Below are positions 25,318 to 30,002 of a stretch of DNA of 30,002 nucleotides, piece after piece (the first letter of the stretch is position 1; every line of letters begins with the position of its first letter). The notes beneath the pieces were generated by a model that was not told where the DNA came from, searched no databases, and was given only the letters and a program-made list of their open reading frames with translations. Where the stretch lies: NCBI GenBank assembly GCA_934725285.1, contig CAKVBK010000010.1, positions 1-30,002 on the forward strand, written 5' to 3'. Source of the stretch: an uncultured Bacteroidales bacterium. GTDB lineage: Bacteria > Bacteroidota > Bacteroidia > Bacteroidales > UBA932. The translations under genes were made by a program, and so were the position numbers.

Positions 25318-25372
25318 TCAGACCGCATCCCTATTTGTTGGTATTTTGCAAGATTATCATAGCAAGTAATCG

Positions 25373-26257
25373 CTACTTGCCGTAACGGGAAAGGATAGGG
25401 TCGTAGGCGTCGATGCGGCGGTCACGGAGGAACGGCCACCCGCGGCGGACATATTCAGTGCGGTCAATGTCGATGTCAACAACCTTGACACCTTCCTCCT
25501 CCGTGTCAAACTGGGCAAGAATCTCTCCCTGCGGCCCAGTGGCGAATGAATATCCCCAAAAATCCAGCCCGATAGTGTCGCCGGAAGGGTCGTCCTCGTG
25601 GCCGACACGGTTGACGGTGATGACTGGCAGACCGTTTGCGACGGCATGGCCTCTCTGAACCAGCTGCCATGCCTGTCTCTGGGTCTGCTGCTCCTCCTTG
25701 GAATCCGTGCCGACACCTCCGATCGCCGTAGGATAGATCAGCAGCTGCGCCCCGTTCAGGGCCATCAGCCTCGCCGCCTCCGGGTACCACTGGTCCCAGC
25801 AGACAAGCACGCCGAGAGTGCCCACAGAAGTCTGTATCGGTTTGAATCCCAGATCCCCGGGAGTGAAATAAAACTTCTCGTAGAAGCAAGGGTCATCAGG
25901 AATATGCATCTTGCGGTACTTGCCGGCGATGCCGCCGTCCTTCTCGATCACGACGGCTGTGTTGTGGTACAGTCCCGGAGCCCGTTTCTCGAAAAGCGAG
26001 AGGACAAGAACGATTCCAAGTCTCTTCGCCAGATCTCCGAAATATTCAGTGGAAGGCCCAGGAATCGTCTCCGCAAGATCACAGAGCGAGGCATCCTCGG
26101 TCTGGCAGAAGTACACGGAATTGTGAAGTTCCTGGAGAACAACCAGTTTAGCACCTTTGGCGGCGCATTCGCAGATGTTCTCCGTAAGTTTGGCGATGTT
26201 TGCCTTTATGTCTGTCGTACAGCTCTGCTGCACCATTCCGACTTTCAAGATGTTCAT
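25373..26257 (-). CDS. aguB: N-carbamoylputrescine amidase (carbon-nitrogen hydrolase)
   Basis: 294-aa cytoplasmic nitrilase-superfamily enzyme expected to turn N-carbamoylputrescine into putrescine, CO2 and ammonia in the agmatine route to polyamines. The catalytic triad is visible: Glu in LVVLQELHN (about 42), Lys in GKYRKMHIPDD (about 114) and Cys in LVCWDQWYPEAARL (about 150). Further family signatures are FYEKFYFTPGD, YPTAIGGVG and LDFWGYSF. The start is the ATG at 26257 (MNILKVGMVQQS), where similarity begins; the open frame upstream runs through the promoter. No agmatine deiminase partner is in the window, although the two are often adjacent. An inverted repeat (GCAAGTA-5 nt-TACTTGC, 25362-25380) spans the stop codon. 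Confidence 0.9.
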   Translation of the reverse strand: MNILKVGMVQQSCTTDIKANIAKLTENICECAAKGAKLVVLQELHNSVYFCQTEDASLCDLAETIPGPSTEYFGDLAKRLGIVLVLSLFEKRAPGLYHNTAVVIEKDGGIAGKYRKMHIPDDPCFYEKFYFTPGDLGFKPIQTSVGTLGVLVCWDQWYPEAARLMALNGAQLLIYPTAIGGVGTDSKEEQQTQRQAWQLVQRGHAVANGLPVITVNRVGHEDDPSGDTIGLDFWGYSFATGPQGEILAQFDTEEEGVKVVDIDIDRTEYVRRGWPFLRDRRIDAYDPILSRYGK

Positions 26258-26277
26258 AATGACATTCCCTATTATAT

Positions 26278-26298
26278 TCCTTGGACGAAAGCCAAGGA
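26278..26298 (-). other. Leader hairpin upstream of the amidase gene
   Basis: TCCTTGG-7 nt-CCAAGGA, a perfect 7-bp stem, 20 bases before the ATG at 26257 and just after the candidate -7 element. No T run follows, so it is not an obvious terminator; it may be a regulator site or an mRNA leader structure. Confidence 0.45.
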
Positions 26299-26307
26299 TT
26301 CCGCTGG

Positions 26308-26315
26308 CAAATTTA
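26308..26315 (-). promoter_or_regulatory. Possible -7 element for the amidase gene
   Basis: Minus-strand TAAATTTG fits TAnnTTTG, about 50 bases before the ATG. No TTG lies at the -33 distance, so it is weak or activator-dependent. Confidence 0.4.
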
Positions 26316-26331
26316 GCAAAAAATAGCGGGT

Positions 26332-27459
26332 CTACCTTGTTTTTTCCTGATACTCCGTAGGAGTCATTCCAACGACCTTCTTGAAGTGATGGTAGAAGTT
26401 CTGCGATGTTCCGAACCCGAGCTTGGTGGCAAGAACGTTCATCGACACTCCCGGCGTCGTCTCTATCAGGCGCTTGGCCTCCTCGATTCTCAGGTTGGCC
26501 CTCCAAACCCTGAAGTCAGTCAACATGACATTCTGAAAATACCACCGGAAAAAACGGAGATCCGTGCCGCTTTGGGCGACGATCCAATTCCGGTCGTGCT
26601 CCGGATCAATATAATCCTTGTTCGCGACATATTCATCAAGCGTCTTTGCAAGCCTCTCCCTCAGCGCACTGTCGTCCTCATCGGCATTCGTCGGCACTAA
26701 CTCATCCTGGACTGTCGCGGCAGGATCTTCCGGTGCGGCATCCACGTCATCAGCCGAAGGAAGCGACACTGCCGGGAGATAATAATTCAGCTTAATGACA
26801 TAGTTGATGAAACGGCTGGCAAACCAGACATAGAACGCGATGTAAAGGCACATGAACACATTATAGGCTTGAGCCGGAAGCAAAAGCGACAATATGGCCG
26901 AGACCCCGACCGCCAAAGCCGCATAGAAACTGTTCCTCGCCCAAAGAAGATGGTGTTTCCGCTCATCGTCATAATAGTCGGCGACCTGTCCGACATAACG
27001 GTCATGGCACCGTCTGAACATCAACGTGTAGTATGCCAGCTGAAGAATCACGACGGCCACCGCCACACACGTGATGTACGGCGACCCGGCCAACGAATCC
27101 GCCACGATAAACGCAATCGATCCCGCGGCCACAAGAGCGACATTCGCCATAATCCTCTTTCCGGTGATGTAACGCGGCTGGATCATCGTGATGAGCGTGA
27201 AGGTGAAAAGCAGGGACTGGATGGAAGCCGAGACAATAGTGGCGGCGGTCTTGTTCCCAGCGTCATTCGCTCCGGACATATTCAGCCAGTCAGGAATGGA
27301 CAGCATGAAATAACTTGCGGCCAGAATCAGCCTGGCGATTCTGATCTTCCGGTTGTCTTCGTTGGGTTCAATGCGGACAAGGCACAGCACTATCCCAAGT
27401 GTCGTGACAACCACTCCTGAAACGAAAGACAGGAATATGTACGTTTCTTCATGCAGCAA
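26332..27459 (-). CDS. Membrane-anchored AraC-family transcriptional regulator
   Basis: 375 aa. The first 220 residues form about six or seven membrane helices (for example FLSFVSGVVVTTLGIVLCLV, IQSLLFTFTLITMI, VALVAAGSIAFIVA, AVAVVILQLAYYTLMF). An acidic linker follows (about 230-265; DDVDAAPEDPAATVQDE), then a C-terminal AraC-type DNA-binding domain (about 275-375), where the second helix-turn-helix reads VLATKLGFGTSQNFYHHFKK and ends VVGMTPTEYQEK. The layout is a sensor embedded in the inner membrane that binds DNA directly. The first half of the AraC domain (WIVAQSGTDLRFFRWYFQNV) is divergent. It has a consensus promoter (27485-27517), is divergent from the EamA transporter and is followed closely by the amidase gene, either of which could be a target. 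Confidence 0.9.
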   Translation of the reverse strand: MLHEETYIFLSFVSGVVVTTLGIVLCLVRIEPNEDNRKIRIARLILAASYFMLSIPDWLNMSGANDAGNKTAATIVSASIQSLLFTFTLITMIQPRYITGKRIMANVALVAAGSIAFIVADSLAGSPYITCVAVAVVILQLAYYTLMFRRCHDRYVGQVADYYDDERKHHLLWARNSFYAALAVGVSAILSLLLPAQAYNVFMCLYIAFYVWFASRFINYVIKLNYYLPAVSLPSADDVDAAPEDPAATVQDELVPTNADEDDSALRERLAKTLDEYVANKDYIDPEHDRNWIVAQSGTDLRFFRWYFQNVMLTDFRVWRANLRIEEAKRLIETTPGVSMNVLATKLGFGTSQNFYHHFKKVVGMTPTEYQEKTR

Positions 27460-27484
27460 GCAACTGTACTCTGTGTCAAGCCTG

Positions 27485-27517
27485 CAAATATAGCAAAAAC
27501 ATTCCTATGTCCGGCAA
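27485..27517 (-). promoter_or_regulatory. Promoter for the membrane AraC regulator
   Basis: Minus-strand TTG (27517-27515), 22 bases, then TATATTTG (27492-27485), an exact -7 match. The start point is near 27479, about 20 bases before the ATG at 27459. Confidence 0.65.
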
Positions 27518-27587
27518 TATAGTCAAGGATTACAACCGCGGAATTACAAACGCCCGGCAAGAATCCCCAAGCGAAATTGTGCCACGA

Positions 27588-27621
27588 TTGATACGGAGAG
27601 CGGAGGAAAATGCTATCTTTG
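27588..27621 (+). promoter_or_regulatory. Promoter for the EamA transporter
   Basis: TTG (27588-27590), 23 bases, then TATCTTTG (27614-27621). The -7 is an exact match; the spacer is a little long. The leader to the ATG at 27640 is only about 12 bases. Confidence 0.6.
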
Positions 27622-27639
27622 CAGCCGCAATTTTGAAAC

Positions 27640-28668
27640 ATGAATATGGTCGAAGCCAGAGAGAGTAAGGCTAAAGGTTTCTTTTTCGGAATATTAGCCG
27701 CCGTGAGTTATGGAGTCAACCCTTTGGGGGCAAAGTACCTTTACGAAGAGGGGATGAACGTGGAATCAGTGCTGTTCTACAGATATGGGCTGGCGGCATT
27801 GATCATAGGAATGATCATGCTCGGAAAGATCCTGGCCGGCAGGAAGTTGAATCATGCCGGTTCCGTGGCAGAGTACGAGACATTCATGATCAGCAAAGGA
27901 GAGCTGTCCACCTTGACCGCGCTCGGATTGATGTTCGTGATCTCCTCATTGACATTGTATTGCAGCTTTTTGTATATGGACAGCGGCGTGGCATGCTCGC
28001 TTTTGTTTGTCTACCCCGTCATGACAGCTGTTCTGATGGCCATGCTTTACGGAGAGAAAATCACAAAGGCTACGGCTGCGGCCATCGTCCTTTCATTAAT
28101 CGGGGTGCTGCTTCTTTACAAAGGTGACGGAGAGACCGTGCTCAGCACAGTCGGCGTGCTTCTGGTGATGGTCTCGGCGCTCAGCTACGCGCTCTACATC
28201 ATTGTGGCCAACAGGGCTTCCGCTCCTGAATCAGAGCTTGGCTCCAGCCACAACAGGCTGTCCAAATATATTCCTCTGCCTCACAGAGTGACAATCCACA
28301 GACTTGAGATGTCAGCCATGAAGCTGAGCTTTTATGTGCTGATTGTCTGCACGTTGTCAATAGTGCTGTTCTCTTTCACATCACCGGAAAGGCATCTTAT
28401 GCCGCTTGTCACAGGCCGGGAGTGGGCATATTCACTGATGCTCGCCATAGTTCCGACTGTGCTGTCGCTGATATCAATGGGCATCGCCGTCCGCATCATC
28501 GGGTCCACTCCGACCGCCATTATGGGCGCCCTTGAGCCGCTGACAGCCGTCGTCATCGGACTGACTGTATTCCACGAATCGCTGACCGTCAATTTGGCAG
28601 CCGGCATCATGCTGATTCTCACGGCTGTTGTCACTATCATCCTCAGCAAGGGAAAGGCAACCGCATAG
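27640..28668 (+). CDS. EamA/DMT-family transporter
   Basis: 342-aa inner-membrane protein with about ten predicted helices in two EamA repeats (about 12-155 and 165-338). Repeat landmarks are GILAAVSYGVNPLGAKYLY near the start, YMDSGVACSLLFVYPVMTAV in the first repeat and GALEPLTAVVIGLTVFHESL in the second. Family members export amino acids or other metabolites; the substrate is not predictable. An unusually long hydrophilic loop (about 195-225; SAPESELGSSHNRLSKY) splits the second repeat. Two ATGs lie at the start (27640 and 27646), overlapping the motif ATGAATATG. It is divergent from the membrane AraC regulator and is followed 55 bases later by the DUF4251 gene on the same strand. Confidence 0.88.
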   Translation: MNMVEARESKAKGFFFGILAAVSYGVNPLGAKYLYEEGMNVESVLFYRYGLAALIIGMIMLGKILAGRKLNHAGSVAEYETFMISKGELSTLTALGLMFVISSLTLYCSFLYMDSGVACSLLFVYPVMTAVLMAMLYGEKITKATAAAIVLSLIGVLLLYKGDGETVLSTVGVLLVMVSALSYALYIIVANRASAPESELGSSHNRLSKYIPLPHRVTIHRLEMSAMKLSFYVLIVCTLSIVLFSFTSPERHLMPLVTGREWAYSLMLAIVPTVLSLISMGIAVRIIGSTPTAIMGALEPLTAVVIGLTVFHESLTVNLAAGIMLILTAVVTIILSKGKATA

Positions 28669-28723
28669 CGCATTATTTGGCACACGCTTTGATTCTGTCC
28701 TTCTCTGTCAAATTCAACAGACT

Positions 28724-29362
28724 ATGAAAAGGATATTAACTACATTATGCATGCTGGCGCTGGTGGCGCTGACATGTTTCGCGCAGACCGAGAAGCGCAT
28801 CTACACCACATCTGAAAAGATAGCGATAGAGAACGCCCGCATCAAGGCAGACTCAACACTTGCCGCCAAATCGAAAGCTGATGCCAAAACGCTCAAGGCC
28901 ATACAAAAGAAACTTGAGGCGCAGCAGGATTCAATTGATCACGCCAATGCCGTCAAGGCTCTTGATTCTTTGGGATTCGTTCTTGAAGCCGACAAGATTG
29001 TGTTCAAGTATGGAGACATGGCATACGTGCAGAGCAACACGAACTTCATCTCCCTCTCTGACGACGAGGCGGTTGTCCAGGTCGCTCCTTACAATGCCGG
29101 AGGTCCGAACGGAGTTGGTGGAATCACACTCGACGGCCGCGCGTCCAACATCAAGATGCAAAGTGACAAGAAGGGTACGATCACATATTCATTCAACGTC
29201 CAAGGTGCGGCGATCTCCGCTGTCGTGACTATCACAATGCCGAAAGGGACCAATGTAGTGACGGCCGTCGTCGAGCCGACTTTCAGTTCTAACAGAATCA
29301 CCCTTAGCGGCAAAATCGTGCCGAAAGGCTCTTCCAAGGTCTTCAAGGGAACGTCCATCTGA
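28724..29362 (+). CDS. DUF4251 exported protein
   Basis: 212 aa. A signal peptide (MKRILTTLCMLALVALTCFA, cleavage near FAQ) precedes a charged, probably helical stretch (about 27-80; KADSTLAAKSKADAKTLKAI) and a DUF4251-type beta domain (about 95-205) with QSNTNFISLSDDEAVVQVAP, then NAGGPNGVGGITLDGRASNI and ITLSGKIVPKG. The function of DUF4251 is unknown. The ATG at 28724 was chosen for the signal peptide; the longer frame starts inside the EamA gene. It may be cotranscribed with the EamA gene, and is followed by a strong terminator. Confidence 0.88.
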   Translation: MKRILTTLCMLALVALTCFAQTEKRIYTTSEKIAIENARIKADSTLAAKSKADAKTLKAIQKKLEAQQDSIDHANAVKALDSLGFVLEADKIVFKYGDMAYVQSNTNFISLSDDEAVVQVAPYNAGGPNGVGGITLDGRASNIKMQSDKKGTITYSFNVQGAAISAVVTITMPKGTNVVTAVVEPTFSSNRITLSGKIVPKGSSKVFKGTSI

Positions 29363-29408
29363 TGGTGTCTGCTTTGGGAGCGGCATGTCCGCGCCACACC
29401 GGAACTTG

Positions 29409-29445
29409 CATTAATGTCTCTGAATACAGGGACATTAATGTTTTT
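29409..29445 (+). terminator. Rho-independent terminator after the DUF4251 gene
   Basis: CATTAATGTCTCTG and CAGGGACATTAATG pair over 14 bases with a single G-U wobble, a four-base loop (AATA), then TTTTT (29441-29445). It starts 46 bases after the stop codon at 29362. This is the best terminator in the window. Confidence 0.85.
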
Positions 29446-30002
29446 ATCACATCAATCACTTACGGACTTATGCTCTTTAGTTTGCGATCTATGACAAATG
29501 TCTCATTCGACGGTTTATGCCGCCTGTAAGCGCTCGGCTGCGCCCTCGGGTTTCCTATGGAGGGCAACCTCTTTCCTGCACAACCTTATAGTCCGCACTT
29601 GTTCTCAATTGGCCAAGCCCTGAACTTATCTTTGAATATTCCTGCTTCATACCCAATATTGATCTAGTCTCACGTCACCACGAAACAACAAAAAGCAACT
29701 CAAGTGCGATATCACCTAACTCGCTTTGCAGGCTCTTGGCGCCGCGGCATTCAGTCTTGTGACTATCCCAAGATCATTCTTGCGATGCTGCTACGGGATG
29801 TCGGTCCGTGCTTTGTCGGATTAGGTAAATAGTCTCAGTTAAAATGATACATAATATTGATTACCAATCAATACTCCTCATCATTAAAGATGGAATAACG
29901 CTTAATATATTCAATATATGAGATGTTGACGAAGATTTAAGTCAAGTTATTTCATCGCAAAATCACATAAAACGAGGATTATTCGTGTTATAATCTGTCA
30001 AT
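29446..30002. other. Gene-free right end, AT-richer, with decayed or repeat-like sequence
   Basis: No intact gene of useful length. By eye it is AT-richer than the rest, most clearly over the last 150 bases, which resemble an upstream regulatory region of a gene outside the window. A GNRA-capped stem (GGAGG-GCAA-CCTCT, 29559-29572) suggests local RNA structure on one strand. See the separate entry for broken coding-like segments on the minus strand. Confidence 0.5.
29460..29663 (-). pseudogene. Possible decayed coding remnant or repeated element
   Basis: One minus-strand frame is open for 25 codons (29663-29589, with GIFKDKFRAWPIENKCGL) to a TAA at 29588-29586, then continues for 41 codons (with LPSIGNPRAQPSAYRRHKPS) to the TAA at 29462-29460. 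There is no convincing start. Upstream, other frames give further protein-like pieces (for example LSCFLLFRGDVRLDQYWV). Either a broken gene or a conserved non-coding repeat that happens to read as protein. No family recognised. Confidence 0.25.

Noticed and set aside
12393..26257. Shared C-terminal Tyr-Gly-Lys in the acid phosphatase, the nucleotidase-like protein and the amidase
   Set aside because: The proteins are unrelated and one is cytoplasmic, so a shared sorting tail is unlikely; probably chance.
1..30002. TGAATAT enrichment as a mere Glu-Tyr codon habit
   Set aside because: The same heptamer appears in several codon phases, on both strands and between genes, so a codon-pair habit cannot be the whole cause.
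1..30002. TGAATAT as a polar segregation or recombination signal like KOPS or Chi
   Set aside because: The two orientations are nearly equal in number across the window; a polar signal should be skewed.
1..30002. tRNA, rRNA, CRISPR arrays and intact insertion sequences
   Set aside because: I looked on both strands and saw no regular repeat-spacer pattern, no tRNA-like cloverleaf and no transposase.

Overview
The window looks like chromosomal DNA from a member of the Bacteroidales (phylum Bacteroidota). Evidence: two SusC-type TonB-dependent receptors, a SusD-type lipoprotein, a hybrid two-component system, DUF4843, PKD-like, DUF4251 and fimbrillin-like proteins, and several promoters of the Bacteroidota form (TTG, about 20 bases, TAnnTTTG). 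Base composition is balanced to slightly GC-rich, high for Bacteroides proper. I cannot name a genus.

Layout. Bases 1-8790 (all minus) are one end of a glycan-type utilisation locus: a SusC-like receptor running off the left edge, a 1330-residue hybrid sensor/AraC regulator, and a surface-lipoprotein gene overlapping the regulator by four bases. Bases 8978-12321 are housekeeping-like: an acyl-CoA synthetase and a HAD phosphatase fired back to back from adjacent promoters, then a Nudix protein with a DNA-binding-type C-terminus and its own promoter and candidate operator.

Bases 12351-25317 (minus) look like a single seven-gene operon with a promoter in front and a weak terminator behind: SusC, SusD, DUF4843 lipoprotein, PKD-like lipoprotein, large zinc metalloprotease, a 5'-nucleotidase-fold lipoprotein with an altered active site, and a histidine-type acid phosphatase. 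The first four resemble the four-component SusCD peptide importer known from Bacteroides thetaiotaomicron (BT2261-BT2264, from memory). With a protease and two phosphomonoesterases attached, I infer a locus for using phosphorylated peptides, proteins or other organic phosphate. A REP-like inverted pair sits between the peptide half and the phosphatase half.

Bases 25373-29445 hold an N-carbamoylputrescine amidase, a membrane-anchored AraC regulator, a divergently transcribed EamA transporter and a DUF4251 protein, closed by a strong terminator. The last 550 bases have no intact gene and look like a decayed or repeated element.

The most unexpected signal is a short motif, TGAATAT (most often TGAATATG/CATATTCA), seen about 45 times where roughly 3 would be expected. 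It occurs on both strands, in all reading frames and between genes, which points to a genome-wide DNA signal rather than codon preference.
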